A DNA stretch of 64,000 nucleotides, taken from contig NZ_NTGE01000109.1 in NCBI RefSeq assembly GCF_002291145.1, forward strand, positions 54,728-118,727, written 5' to 3'. Below are positions 1 through 8,399 of the stretch, piece after piece (within the stretch, counting starts at the first letter, position 1; every line of letters begins with the position of its first letter). The translations under genes were made by a program, and so were the position numbers. The stretch comes from Streptomyces sp. SA15 (GTDB taxonomy: Bacteria; Actinomycetota; Actinomycetes; Streptomycetales; Streptomycetaceae). The notes under the pieces were generated by a model. It was not told the DNA's origin, made no database searches, and saw only the letters and a program-made list of their open reading frames with translations.

Positions 1-235
1 GCTGCCGGGCGCGTCGGTGAAGGTGCCGGATCTCGTGCGCAAGCTGGGCTGGTCCCCTTCGTCCCTTGATCTGATCGCGCTCGGGGAGGGCGAGTACGTC
101 GCGGCGCCTCCCACGCGGTACGGGTCGTCGGGGGCGGTGCAGTGGGCCTGCCGTCCCACGCCGGCCAACCGGTGGCTGCCGGACGCGGAGGAGTTGATCT
201 CGCCGCTCGCCTACGCGTGCGGGCGGGATCGGTAA
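1..235 (+). CDS. C-terminal end of a prim-pol-like protein (partial)
   Basis: The frame is open from the window edge to a TAA at 233-235, so only about 77 C-terminal residues are visible. They read LPGASVKVPDLVRK, then a segment with APPTRYGSSG and VQWACRP, and end in PLAYACGRDR. The APPTR..G..VxW pattern resembles the C-terminal part of bifunctional DNA primase/polymerase (prim-pol) domain proteins that are common as single genes in Streptomyces. The catalytic residues lie upstream of the window, so the family call rests on a short stretch from memory. It ends 35 bp before the ABC transporter gene, which has its own start, so co-transcription is possible. Confidence 0.5.
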   Translation, partial: LPGASVKVPDLVRKLGWSPSSLDLIALGEGEYVAAPPTRYGSSGAVQWACRPTPANRWLPDAEELISPLAYACGRDR

Positions 236-269
236 CCTCGGGCAAGCTCCCGGACCGTAGGGTTCACCC

Positions 270-1064
270 ATGACGTCGGGAGCAGTGGTGGGTGCAGCCG
301 CCGTACGTGTGCGAGGGCTCTGGAAGCGTTTCGGGCAGCAGGTCGCCGTCGCCGGGATCGATCTGGAGCTGCCCGCGGGGAAGTTCATCGGGCTCGTCGG
401 GCCGAACGGGGCCGGGAAGACCACCACGCTGTCGATGGTGACCGGGCTGCTGCGGCCCGATCAGGGGAGCGTCGAGGTCGTCGGGCACGACGTGTGGCGG
501 GACCCGGTCGAGGTGAAGGCGCGGATCGGCGTGCTGCCGGAGGGCCTCAGGCTGTTCGAGCGGCTGTCCGGACGCGAACTCCTCGCCTACTCGGGGCGGT
601 TGCGCGGACTGCCCGGCGCCGAGGTCGACAAACGGGCCACACAGTTGCTGGACGTCCTCGACCTGTCCGGCGCCCAGCACAAGCTCGTCGTCGACTACTC
701 GACCGGCATGCGAAAGAAGATCGGGCTCGCCACCGCCCTCCTCCACAACCCCGAAGTGCTGTTCCTCGACGAGCCGTTCGAGGGCGTCGACCCGGTGTCC
801 GCGCAGATCATCCGGGGTGTGCTCGAGCGGTACACGGCGTCCGGCGCCACCGTCGTCTTCTCCTCCCATGTGATGGAGCTCGTCGAGTCCCTGTGCGACT
901 GGGTGGCCGTCATGGCCGCCGGCCGCATCCGCGCCCACGGACCTCTCGCGGAAGTGCGCGGCGAGGCGCCCTCGTTGCAGCGGGCCTTCCTCGAACTCGT
1001 CGGCGCGGACGGCCGCGACACCGGCTCCCACCTCGACTGGCTGGGCGGCGGGGCGGCCCGATGA
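270..1064 (+). CDS. ABC transporter ATP-binding protein
   Basis: A 264-residue nucleotide-binding subunit of an ABC exporter, acting on the cytoplasmic face of the membrane with the permease encoded next to it. Visible motifs are Walker A GPNGAGKTT (about residues 44-52), signature YSTGMRKKIGLA (about 145-156), Walker B VLFLDEP (about 165-171) and a switch histidine in SSHVMEL. The signature has STGM in place of the canonical SGGQ, which is common in ABC-2 type exporters. The stop codon overlaps the start of the permease gene in ATGA, so the two are translationally coupled. The substrate cannot be deduced; drug, lipid or peptide export are all possible. Confidence 0.93.
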   Translation: MTSGAVVGAAAVRVRGLWKRFGQQVAVAGIDLELPAGKFIGLVGPNGAGKTTTLSMVTGLLRPDQGSVEVVGHDVWRDPVEVKARIGVLPEGLRLFERLSGRELLAYSGRLRGLPGAEVDKRATQLLDVLDLSGAQHKLVVDYSTGMRKKIGLATALLHNPEVLFLDEPFEGVDPVSAQIIRGVLERYTASGATVVFSSHVMELVESLCDWVAVMAAGRIRAHGPLAEVRGEAPSLQRAFLELVGADGRDTGSHLDWLGGGAAR

Positions 1065-2662
1065 GCACCACGACGGCTTCCATCACCCCTGTCGTCGTAC
1101 GGCTGAAGCTGTCGCTGCTGCGCAATGGCCTACGGCAGTCCAGCGGGCGGCGGGCCGCCTACATCGCCTCGGCCGTCGCCGTACTGCTCTTCTCCGCGCT
1201 GCAGCTGATCGGGCTGATCGCGCTGCGCGGCCACGAGCACGCCGCGTCCGTGGTCGTGCCGCTCGTGGGAGTGCTGGCGGTGGGCTGGGCGGTGATGCCG
1301 CTGTTCTTCCCCAGCGGCGACGAGACCCTCGACCCCACCCGCCTGGTGATGCTGCCCCTGCGGCCCCGCCCGCTGGTACGGGCGCTGCTCGCGGCCTCGC
1401 TCGTCGGCATCGGGCCGCTGTTCACGCTGTGCATGCTGGCCGGATCGGTGATCTCCGTCGCCCACGGGGGTGTGGCGTACGTCGTCGGCGTCGTCGGCGT
1501 GGTCCTCGCGCTGCTCGTCTGCGTGGCCCTCGCGCGGGCCGTCGCCGCCGCCAACATCCGGCTGCTGAGCAGCCGCAAGGGCCGTGATCTGGCGGTGCTG
1601 AGCGGGCTGGTCGTCGCGATCGGGGCGCAGGTGGTGAACTTCGGTGCGCAGCGGCTGAGTTCCGGCGGGCTGGGCCAGCTCGACGCGCCGGCCGAGGTGC
1701 TGAAGTGGGTGCCGCCCGCGTCGGCGATCGGGGCGGCGGACTCCGCGAGCGAGGGCTCGTACGGTGTCGCCGTCCTCCAGCTCGCCCTGTCCGCCCTGGC
1801 GTTGGCGGGGCTGCTGGCGGTGTGGTCGCGGCATCTGACCCGGCTGATGACCGCGCCGGACGGATCGACCCTTCAGGCCATCGACGCCAAGGGCGCCCGG
1901 GAGCGGACCTTGACGGGCCTGTCCCGGCTGCTGCCCGGCGGCCGTACCGGCACCGTCATGGAGCGCAGCCTGCGCTATGTGTGGCGCGACCCCAAGACCA
2001 AGGCGGCCTGGGTGACGTCCCTCGCCATCGGGCTGATCGTGCCGGTGTTCAACGCCGTGCAGGGCAGCGGCTCGATCTACTTCGCCTGTTTCGCCGCCGG
2101 GATGCTCGGCGTGCAGATGTACAACCAGTTCGGGCAGGACACGTCCGCGTTCTGGATGGTCGCGATGACGATCTCCTCGACCCGTGACGCGTACGTCGAG
2201 CTGCGGGCGCGGGCGCTGGCACTGCTGGTGATCACGCTGCCGTACGCCACACTCGTGACCGTCCTGACGACGGCCCTGCTCGGCGACTGGCCGAAACTGC
2301 CCGAGGTGCTGGGACTGTCCTTCGCGCTGCTCGGCGCGATGCTGGCGACCGGCGCGTGGACCTCCGCCCGCTTCCCGTACTCCATCCCGCAGGAGGGCTA
2401 CAAGAACGTCGCTCCCGGGCAGTCCGGGCTCGCCTTCATGGCGATCCTCGGCGGGATGGTCGGGGGCGCCCTGCTGTGCGCCCCCGTCATCGTGGGGACG
2501 ATCTGGCTGAACGTGAGCGACGGCGGCGACGAGTGGACCTGGCTGCTGCTGCCGGTGGGGGCGGTCTACGGGACGGCGATCACCGTGGCGGGGCTGCGGA
2601 TGGCGGCGCCGCGGACGGCACGGCAGCTGCCGGAGATTCTTACGGCGGTCAGCAAGGGGTGA
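1061..2662 (+). CDS. ABC transporter permease, multi-spanning
   Basis: A 533-residue integral membrane protein starting MSTTTASITP, the partner of the preceding ATPase. The ATG at 1061 overlaps the ATPase stop codon by four bases, which fixes the start even though the frame is open further upstream. Hydrophobic helices are visible at about residues 25-60 (AVAVLLFSALQLIGLIAL), 95-190, 245-265 and in several C-terminal groups, with a soluble stretch containing RSLRYVWRDPKTKAAWV around residue 300. The size and distribution fit the large Streptomyces ABC-2-like transporter permeases. No substrate-specific feature is recognisable. The gene ends 30 bp before the convergent hydrolase-fold gene. Confidence 0.88.
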   Translation: MSTTTASITPVVVRLKLSLLRNGLRQSSGRRAAYIASAVAVLLFSALQLIGLIALRGHEHAASVVVPLVGVLAVGWAVMPLFFPSGDETLDPTRLVMLPLRPRPLVRALLAASLVGIGPLFTLCMLAGSVISVAHGGVAYVVGVVGVVLALLVCVALARAVAAANIRLLSSRKGRDLAVLSGLVVAIGAQVVNFGAQRLSSGGLGQLDAPAEVLKWVPPASAIGAADSASEGSYGVAVLQLALSALALAGLLAVWSRHLTRLMTAPDGSTLQAIDAKGARERTLTGLSRLLPGGRTGTVMERSLRYVWRDPKTKAAWVTSLAIGLIVPVFNAVQGSGSIYFACFAAGMLGVQMYNQFGQDTSAFWMVAMTISSTRDAYVELRARALALLVITLPYATLVTVLTTALLGDWPKLPEVLGLSFALLGAMLATGAWTSARFPYSIPQEGYKNVAPGQSGLAFMAILGGMVGGALLCAPVIVGTIWLNVSDGGDEWTWLLLPVGAVYGTAITVAGLRMAAPRTARQLPEILTAVSKG

Positions 2663-2692
2663 GCTCCCGGGGCGCGCGCCGTGCGGGGGGCG

Positions 2693-3586
2693 TCAGCCCT
2701 TGAGGTCCGTGAGGAGGCCGTCGAGGAAGGGCTCGATGGCGGCGCGCCAGGCCTCCGGCTGGTCGTAGTGCACGAGGTGGCCGGCGTCGGCCACCTCCGC
2801 GTACTGGCCGCGGGGCAGCACGCGGACCATCTCCTGGGCCTCCGCGCGGCCCAGCTCGCCGTCGAGGCCGCGGACGACCAGGGCGGGGCACTGCACCTGG
2901 GTGAGCTCCTCCCAGTGCGCGTCGTACACCCAGGTCTCGCGGGACTCCAGCATCTGCTCCGGCTCGAAGACCGGGCGCCAGCCGTCGGGGGACTCGTGCA
3001 TGACCTCGGCGTAGAACTCGCCGCGGGACGAGTTCGGGCGCTCCACCCACGGGTCGTCCTCGCCGAACCACTTGCGGACGTCGGCGAGCGTGGCGAAGGG
3101 GACGGGCCAGGCCTTGAACCAGTTCTCCCACTCGCGCTGCGAGGCCGCGCCGAGCGCGGAGGCCCGCATGTCGCAGATGATCAGCCCGCGGACCAGGTCG
3201 GGGCGTTTGGCGGCGAGCTGCCAAGCGGTCAGGGCGCCCATGGCGTGGCCGATGAGGACGGCGGGCGTGAGGCCGAGCTGCTCGAGGACGGCTTCGGCGT
3301 CCTCGACGTACGCCTCGCGGGTGTAGGCGGCCCGTGGGGGCTTTTCGCTCTGGCCGTGGCCGCGCTGGTCGAGTGCGACGGCTCGGTGCCGCCCGGAGAG
3401 CCAGCGGGCGGTGGAGGCCCAGTGCGAGGCGCGGCCCATCAGGCCGTGCAGTAAGAGCACACCGGGCGTCGGCTCGGTCTCGGCGGGACCCTGGTCCGGT
3501 GCCGGGTCGGTCTTGGGAGGGTCGCCGAACTCCCAGGCCGCGAGGCGTACGCCGCCCGCCCCGGTCACGTCGATGCGTCGCGCCAT
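2693..3586 (-). CDS. alpha/beta-hydrolase-fold protein lacking the nucleophile
   Basis: A 297-residue protein beginning MARRIDVTGAGG; the ATG at 3586 follows a GGGGGGT stretch, and the frame upstream of it lacks hydrolase-like sequence. The fold is clear: oxyanion loop LLLHGLMG (about 44-51), DQRGHGQS after strand 4, nucleophile elbow GHAMG at 113-117, acid-loop region RGLDGELG and catalytic-histidine motif GHLVHYDQP with His270. The elbow normally reads G-x-S-x-G; here residue 115 is Ala (GCC codon), so a serine-hydrolase mechanism is not possible as written. His and the acid region are kept, so a non-hydrolytic lyase-like role, a binding role or a recent loss are the options. It sits alone, convergent with the ABC transporter. 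Confidence 0.88.
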   Translation of the reverse strand: MARRIDVTGAGGVRLAAWEFGDPPKTDPAPDQGPAETEPTPGVLLLHGLMGRASHWASTARWLSGRHRAVALDQRGHGQSEKPPRAAYTREAYVEDAEAVLEQLGLTPAVLIGHAMGALTAWQLAAKRPDLVRGLIICDMRASALGAASQREWENWFKAWPVPFATLADVRKWFGEDDPWVERPNSSRGEFYAEVMHESPDGWRPVFEPEQMLESRETWVYDAHWEELTQVQCPALVVRGLDGELGRAEAQEMVRVLPRGQYAEVADAGHLVHYDQPEAWRAAIEPFLDGLLTDLKG

Positions 3587-4221
3587 ATGTCCTGGCACCC
3601 CCCTAGCTCCGCTCGGACCGCTCGTTCCCGCTCGCTTCCGCTCGAGGCGGCGGTCCTGTGAATCACGTCCTGTGAACCGCGTCCTGCCTGCCGTGTCTGC
3701 CGAACCCGCTGTATGTGCCAGCGGACGTCCCCCGCGACTCGTCACCCGCAGACTATCGAACCCGTATTCGAAGATGACTCTTCTGCGAGCAACACCCCTC
3801 GTTCGAGTGACCCCGCCCAAGGAATGATCGCCGTCGCCGAGGGGAGATCTTCAGCGGGGGGCGGGCCGGTCGGGGAAACCGGTCCGAGGGGAATGACCCT
3901 GAGAGCTCGGGGCTCCGGGTCAGCACAGGGGAGGACAGGCCCCGGCGCCACAAGGCGCCGGGGCCCTCTCCGTCTCTACGGTCTCTACGGCACATCTTCC
4001 CGCCCCCTCCCCGGCCGGACGGCATCACTGCCGCGTCCCGCCCCAGAGCCCCTCAGGTCATATGCCTCACGCGACAGCGTCGCACGGGAAACGCCCCGGC
4101 GCTGCGATTCGGCACAGTGAATCTTGGATTGGATACAAGAACGAGGGGAGCACCCCAACTACCCCACCGCTCCCGGGAGTTGACGACCCCGGCACCCGGC
4201 GGCGGTCCGGCGGTGCGCCGC
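3587..4221. other. 635-bp intergenic region with stable stems, no gene seen
   Basis: No convincing coding frame is present. The region holds a nested stem (TGACCC 3894-3899 with GGGTCA 3917-3922, inner GAGC/GCTC at 3903-3906/3912-3915), a perfect 12-bp GC hairpin at 3938-3965, and a short dyad TCTTG-N9-CAAGA at 4122-4140 inside a local A+T-rich patch (ATCTTGGATTGGATACAAGA) that could be a promoter or operator. The arrangement of stems followed by a terminator-like hairpin on the plus strand would suit a small RNA, but no known RNA family was recognised. Confidence 0.5.
3938..3965. terminator. perfect 12-bp hairpin, terminator-like
   Basis: GGCCCCGGCGCC at 3938-3949 pairs perfectly with GGCGCCGGGGCC at 3954-3965 around an ACAA loop. 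It is flanked downstream by CTCTCC rather than a T-run, as is usual for Streptomyces terminators. It lies between two minus-strand genes and about 25 bp 5' of a second hairpin, so it may end the dmdR transcript or an unannotated plus-strand RNA. Confidence 0.6.
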
Positions 4222-4914
4222 TCAGCGCTTGGCCACGAACACGTGTGAGGCGATGTCCGCCTCCAGCTCGGCCGCCTCACCGCCGCTGCCCACGAGCACC
4301 CCGCCCGCCGACTCCGTCACGCTCACCACCGAACCGGGCTGCACGCCCGCGCGACGCAGCGTGTACATCAGCTGCGCGTCCGTCTGGATCGGCTCGCCGA
4401 TCCGGCGCACGACGACCGTCTTGCCCTCCAGCCCCGGGTCGAGATCGGCGAGCGACACCATGCCCTCGTCCAGGAACGGGTCCGCGCCGTCCTTCTCACC
4501 CAGCTCCTCCAGGCCCGGGATCGGGTTGCCGTACGGCGACTCGGTCGGGTGACGCAGCAGCTCCAGCACGCGACGCTCGACGGCCTCGCTCATCACGTGC
4601 TCCCAGCGACACGCCTCCGCGTGCACCTGCTCCCACTCCAGACCGATCACGTCGACCAGCAGGCACTCCGCGAGCCGGTGCTTGCGCATCACGCGCGTGG
4701 CCAGCCGACGGCCCTCGTCCGTCAGCTCCAGGTGGCGGTCACTGGCGACGGACACCAGGCCGTCGCGCTCCATCCGCGCCACCGTCTGGCTGACCGTCGG
4801 CCCGCTCTGGTCGAGCCGCTCGGCGATCCGGGCGCGCATGGGGACCACACCTTCCTCCTCCAGCTCCAGGATGGTGCGGAGGTACATCTCCGTGGTGTCG
4901 ATCAGTCCGGACAT
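4222..4914 (-). CDS. dmdR1: DtxR/IdeR-family iron-dependent repressor (DmdR type)
   Basis: A 230-residue metal-dependent repressor that in its ferrous form shuts off siderophore and iron-uptake genes. The N-terminal winged helix-turn-helix is at about residues 1-65 (ARIAERLDQSGPTVSQTVAR), the dimerisation and metal domain at 66-140, and an SH3-like FeoA domain at about 150-230. With the ATG at 4914 (preceded by AAGGGG) the metal ligands fall at exactly the DtxR/IdeR positions: Met10, His79, Glu83, His98, Cys102, Glu105, His106. That supports both start and function. Size and residues match S. coelicolor DmdR1, whose gene also neighbours a SIS-domain gene, as I recall. Long antisense frames cover it on the plus strand (see findings). 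Confidence 0.93.
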   Translation of the reverse strand: MSGLIDTTEMYLRTILELEEEGVVPMRARIAERLDQSGPTVSQTVARMERDGLVSVASDRHLELTDEGRRLATRVMRKHRLAECLLVDVIGLEWEQVHAEACRWEHVMSEAVERRVLELLRHPTESPYGNPIPGLEELGEKDGADPFLDEGMVSLADLDPGLEGKTVVVRRIGEPIQTDAQLMYTLRRAGVQPGSVVSVTESAGGVLVGSGGEAAELEADIASHVFVAKR

Positions 4915-5081
4915 ACGTGCCCCTTGATGAGATTGCCGGAAGCACGACAGCTTCTCGGCGCGTGCGCTGGCCCTGACATCAATTCTGCCGGATACCACTG
5001 ACAACCGTGCCGCGCCGTGGAAACCAAGACGTTACGGCGGGGCTGTCACGGCCGTATCGACGCCGCATCGACGTCCCGATC

Positions 5082-5127
5082 GACATCCCCTCGGCCTCCC
5101 GATTGACATCCCCTCGGCCTCCCGATT
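5082..5127. repeat. 23-bp perfect tandem repeat, two copies
   Basis: Two head-to-tail identical 23-bp units at 5082-5104 and 5105-5127, each with the core CATCCCCTCGGCCTCCCGAT, in the 338-bp gap between dmdR and the SIS gene. A third copy breaks off after three bases. No protein frame explains it. The unit length is close to two helical turns, so it could place two protein sites on one face of the DNA. Confidence 0.85.
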
Positions 5128-5189
5128 GACTCCCACTGGTCCAGACCGCACGGTGATCTGCGCCACAGACGCGACGCTGACAGCACTCG

Positions 5190-5231
5190 GATACGACGCC
5201 CCAGACATTCGATACGACGCCCCAGACATCT
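5190..5231. repeat. 19-bp direct repeat at 21-bp spacing upstream of the SIS gene
   Basis: GATACGACGCCCCAGACAT occurs at 5190-5208 and again at 5211-5229, immediately upstream of the SIS-domain gene start at 5253. The 21-bp period equals two helical turns. The second copy ends about 10 bp before the likely ribosome-binding GAAGGGA. It could be a paired operator within the promoter/leader, or a replication-slippage duplication. Confidence 0.85.
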
Positions 5232-5252
5232 GACGCTCCGAAGGGACCCCGC

Positions 5253-6008
5253 ATGAGCGACGGCAAGCTGTCCGGCCAGTTCTTCGACGCCGCGATCGGC
5301 CTGCTGCAACGGGTCCGGGACGAGGAGGCCGAGGCCATCGAGGCGGCCGGCACCCTCCTCGCCGACACCGTCGCCTCCGGCGGCCGCCTCTTCGCCTTCG
5401 GCGCCGGACACTCCTCGCTCGCCGCGCAGGACGTCGTCTACCGCGCGGGCGGCCTCGCCCTGATGAACCTGCTCGCCGTCCCGGGCGTCGTCGGCGTCGA
5501 CGTCATGCCGGCCACGCTCGGCTCCGCCCTCGAGCGTGTCGACGGCCTCGCGAGCGCCGTCCTGGACTCCTCGCCCCTCCGCTCCGGCGACACCCTCGTG
5601 ATCATCTCCCTCTCCGGGCGCAACGCGCTGCCCGTGGAGATGGCCATCAAGGCCCACGCCCTGGGCGTGAAGGTGATCGGCGTGACGTCCGTGGCGTACG
5701 CCACCGAGACGACGTCACGGCACGTCTCCGGCACGCACCTCAAGGACCACTGCGACATCGTCCTCGACTCGAAGATCACGGTCGGCGACGCGGAACTCAC
5801 CCTCGACACCATCCCGGCGCCCTTCGCGCCCGCCTCGACGGTCGTCACCTCGGCGATCCTCCAAGCGGTCATGGCCACGGCGGCGAGCAACCTGGCCGAC
5901 CGGGGCATCGAACCGCCATTGCTGCGATCGGGGAACATCGACGGGGGCCACGAGTGGAACGCCCGGGTCATGGAGCAGTACGGGGACCGGATCTTCTACC
6001 TCCGCTGA
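5253..6008 (+). CDS. SIS (sugar isomerase) domain protein
   Basis: A 251-residue protein of the SIS phosphosugar-binding fold, cytosolic. Key features are the first nucleotide-like loop FAFGAGHSSLAAQD (about 51-64), the ligand-loop pattern LVIISLSGRNALPVEMA (about 120-136), and a C-terminal IDGGHEWNARVMEQYGDR. The HSS and SLSGRN loops are those that bind the phosphate and sugar in N-acetylmuramate-6-phosphate etherase and GmhA-like isomerases. A substrate cannot be fixed; an N-acetyl-hexosamine phosphate from cell-wall recycling is a reasonable guess. The start ATG follows GAAGGGACCCCGC. The two direct repeats upstream may belong to its control. Confidence 0.9.
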   Translation: MSDGKLSGQFFDAAIGLLQRVRDEEAEAIEAAGTLLADTVASGGRLFAFGAGHSSLAAQDVVYRAGGLALMNLLAVPGVVGVDVMPATLGSALERVDGLASAVLDSSPLRSGDTLVIISLSGRNALPVEMAIKAHALGVKVIGVTSVAYATETTSRHVSGTHLKDHCDIVLDSKITVGDAELTLDTIPAPFAPASTVVTSAILQAVMATAASNLADRGIEPPLLRSGNIDGGHEWNARVMEQYGDRIFYLR

Positions 6009-6019
6009 GCCGCAAGACC

Positions 6020-7465
6020 CTATTCCTGACCCAGCTCCCGCCCCGCTTCCCGCCCCAACACCTCGGCCAGATCCAGCGCGGACGCGATCCGCACCGCCAC
6101 ATCCTCCGCGTACACCGCGTCCCCACGCTCGAACTGACTCCGCCCGGCCCCCCGCAGAAACGTCACGACACCCAACGTCCGCCCCCGACTCCGCAACACC
6201 GCACACAGCGCGTGCACCGCGTCCGCCGGCCACTGCCGGGCCAGCGCCCACTCCCGCGCCTCCGCCGCCGGCACCGACCCCACGCTCGCCCGCACCGACC
6301 CGGCCCGGTCCACGCACTGCAACGCCGGATGCCCCTCCGCGTACCGCACGGGCAACCCGGCCTGCCCGGTGATCAGACTCGGCCCCGGCGCCCCGGAGGG
6401 CGTCGCCGCCACCCGCACCAGCCGAACCGAACCCGCCTCCGCCCCGTCCGCCACCGAACCACCCGCCACCCGGTCGATCAGCGCATGGTCGGCGAACCCG
6501 GCCAGCGCGAAGTCCAGATGAACGGTGGCCGCCTCCCCCGGGTCCTCACACTCCGCGGCCGCCCGCGCCGCCCGGTGCAACTGATTCGTACGGAACCGCA
6601 GCAGCGACCCCTCCTGCTCGCCCTGCTTGGCCTCCGTCACATCCTGGAACAGCCAGCCGACACCCAACGGCACCGGCTCCTCCGCGAGCGGCGACGCCAG
6701 CCGCACGAACCCGCAACGCCAGCAACGCCGCTTCTCGCCCTCCGGCGTCCGCACACTCACCCAGATCTCCGCCGGCGCGGGCGGCGCGCCCTCCGCCAGC
6801 ACATGTGTGAGCGCGCTCTCCAACTCCTCCACACCCTGCGCGAGCAACTCCCCCAGAGGCCGCCCCAGCACGGACGTACGCCCGATCCCCAGCGCCCGCG
6901 CCGCATGCGCGTTCACCACGGCCGGCCGCAGATCGGCGTCGACGAGCACCACACCCCAGCTCGCGTCCTCGAACAGCGCCTCACTCAACGCGATCGACCG
7001 CTCCAGGTCGATCTGCGCGTGCACCTCACTGAACGCGCAGTACACCCCCGCCGGCTTCCCGTCGGGCCCCCGCACGGCCGCCGACTGCGTCCGTACGAGC
7101 ACCCGCCCGCCGTCCTTGGTCACCAGCGCGAACTCGTTCACCTGCCGCCCCGGGGCGTGCATGGCGGACATCAGCCGCCCCTCGACCTCCGCGGCATCCG
7201 CACTGCGCACCGCCCACCCCGCGAGCCCCTGCCGCCCCACGGCCTCGGCCGCGGTCCACCCCAGAATCCGCTCCGCCTCACGATTCCAGTGCGTCACCAC
7301 CCCGTCCGCGTCGAACGCGCACAGGGCAGCGTCCATCCCGTCCAGAAGCGCGGCGAGCAGATCGGACCCACCCGAGCCCTCCGAACCACCCGAGCCCTCC
7401 GGACCGTCCCGCCCGGGCTCCGGCCCGAGTTCGTCCGTGATTCCACTACGCCGGGAAGCACTCAC
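6020..7465 (-). CDS. PAS-PAS-GAF sensory protein without an output domain
   Basis: A 481-residue soluble protein. After a Gly/Ser/Glu-rich head (residues 20-34), PAS domain 1 spans about 35-155 (ALCAFDADGVVTHWNREAER, then a PAC-like GVYCAFSEVH) and PAS domain 2 about 160-285 (WGVVLVDADLRPAVVNAHAA, ending VGWLFQDVTEAK). A GAF-like domain follows at about 300-470 (FALAGFADHALIDRV, RTLGVVTFLRG). In Streptomyces this architecture normally leads into a PP2C (SpoIIE-like) phosphatase or a kinase; here the protein ends at LGREAGRELGQE with neither. It may signal by protein contact or be a shortened phosphatase gene. It is convergent with the SIS gene with an 11-bp gap. Confidence 0.85.
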   Translation of the reverse strand: MSASRRSGITDELGPEPGRDGPEGSGGSEGSGGSDLLAALLDGMDAALCAFDADGVVTHWNREAERILGWTAAEAVGRQGLAGWAVRSADAAEVEGRLMSAMHAPGRQVNEFALVTKDGGRVLVRTQSAAVRGPDGKPAGVYCAFSEVHAQIDLERSIALSEALFEDASWGVVLVDADLRPAVVNAHAARALGIGRTSVLGRPLGELLAQGVEELESALTHVLAEGAPPAPAEIWVSVRTPEGEKRRCWRCGFVRLASPLAEEPVPLGVGWLFQDVTEAKQGEQEGSLLRFRTNQLHRAARAAAECEDPGEAATVHLDFALAGFADHALIDRVAGGSVADGAEAGSVRLVRVAATPSGAPGPSLITGQAGLPVRYAEGHPALQCVDRAGSVRASVGSVPAAEAREWALARQWPADAVHALCAVLRSRGRTLGVVTFLRGAGRSQFERGDAVYAEDVAVRIASALDLAEVLGREAGRELGQE

Positions 7466-7614
7466 CTGGACCCCCTGCCAAGCTGCGTCCGCACGTACGG
7501 CGCGTCGGTTCGCTCACTTGCAATCATCTAACTCGAACGTGACGCAGCACACACCCGAGTTCCCACAAGATTGAAGCAATCGTTGTCCGCCGGAAACGCG
7601 ACGCCCCCACCAGC

Positions 7615-7840
7615 CTAGGCCGCGGCCGACTCCAACCGCAGGTCAAGCCACAGATCACTCTCGCCGTCCACCACATACCGGTCGAACTCCACAAAGCCAC
7701 GCGCCTCAGCGAACCGGACGCCCTCCACGTTGGCCGCCAGCACACAGGTCTCGATCACCCCGACGCCGAGCACGCGCGCGTGCGCGTGCGCGAGCGTTCT
7801 CCAGCCGGTAGCGCACTGCGTTGCAAGATCCCGAAGATCA
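7615..7840 (-). pseudogene. 3' relic of a GNAT acetyltransferase gene
   Basis: The conceptual product reads LAHAHARVLGVGVIETCV, then AANVEGVRFAEARGFVEFDRY and ends WLDLRLESAAA. This is the last third of a GCN5-related N-acetyltransferase: the helix after the acetyl-CoA loop, then the N-x-x-x-x-x-F-x-x-x-G-F motif. Strands 1-4 and the R/Q-x-x-G-x-G/A CoA loop are missing, and the frame runs back into the end of the neighbouring RidA gene, so the 5' two thirds are gone. It is one of several broken genes flanking the IscB element. Confidence 0.75.
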
Positions 7841-8249
7841 GACACCACCACCGCTCCCCCTCCGCGCATACACCTCGATCTCGAACCGCATACGAGGATC
7901 CGCGAGCCCGCACACCATCATCGTCGCCGCCGGCCGCACCGCCCCGAACACCCGCCGCAACACCGGCCAGCACGGCTCGAAGTCCTCCCGCTCGGGCAGC
8001 AGATACCGCACCCGCACGACATCGGCGAACGAACACCCCGCCTCCGCCAACGCCGCCCCGACGTTACGCAGACACTGCTCGGCCTGTTCGACAACATCGT
8101 CGGAGATCGTCATCGTGGCGTAGTCGCACCCGGTCGTCCCCGACACGTGCACCCAGTCCCCCGTCGACCACGGCGCGTGCGTACCCGATCTGCTCCTCGA
8201 AGGTGGACCCGCTGAGAATCGCTCGCCGGGCCGCACTCGTCTCCGTCAT
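7838..8249 (-). pseudogene. RidA-family gene with a one-base frameshift
   Basis: Two overlapping minus-strand frames make one RidA (YjgF/UK114) protein: MTETSAARRAILSGSTFEEQ and IGYARAVVDG from 8249, then DWVHVSGTTGCDYATMTISD to the end EVYARRGSGGGV. They are joined if one G is removed from a run of five (C-run at 8158-8162 on the plus strand). RidA enzymes deaminate reactive enamine/imine intermediates of PLP enzymes. The Arg of the active site (VVRVRYLL) and the following residues are intact, so apart from the extra base the gene looks recently functional. A sequencing error in the homopolymer is the main alternative to a true pseudogene. Confidence 0.85.
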
Positions 8250-8399
8250 GCGCGGAACGCTAGGTGAGCGGCAGACATACGTCTAATAGGAATCGCATTA
8301 GCAGCAAGATCGGCTGCGCGTTCGACGAATTGGATTCTTTCGCACGAATGAGCGCCATAGGTGGATTCGGCCGCTCGCCCGCAGCTTGATCGCTAGCGT

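Noticed and set aside
3840..3970. Possible riboswitch (c-di-AMP or guanidine type) in the gap upstream of dmdR
   Set aside because: Short strings such as GGTCCGAG occur, but the ordered conserved blocks of either class are missing and no gene of the regulated kind follows on the plus strand.
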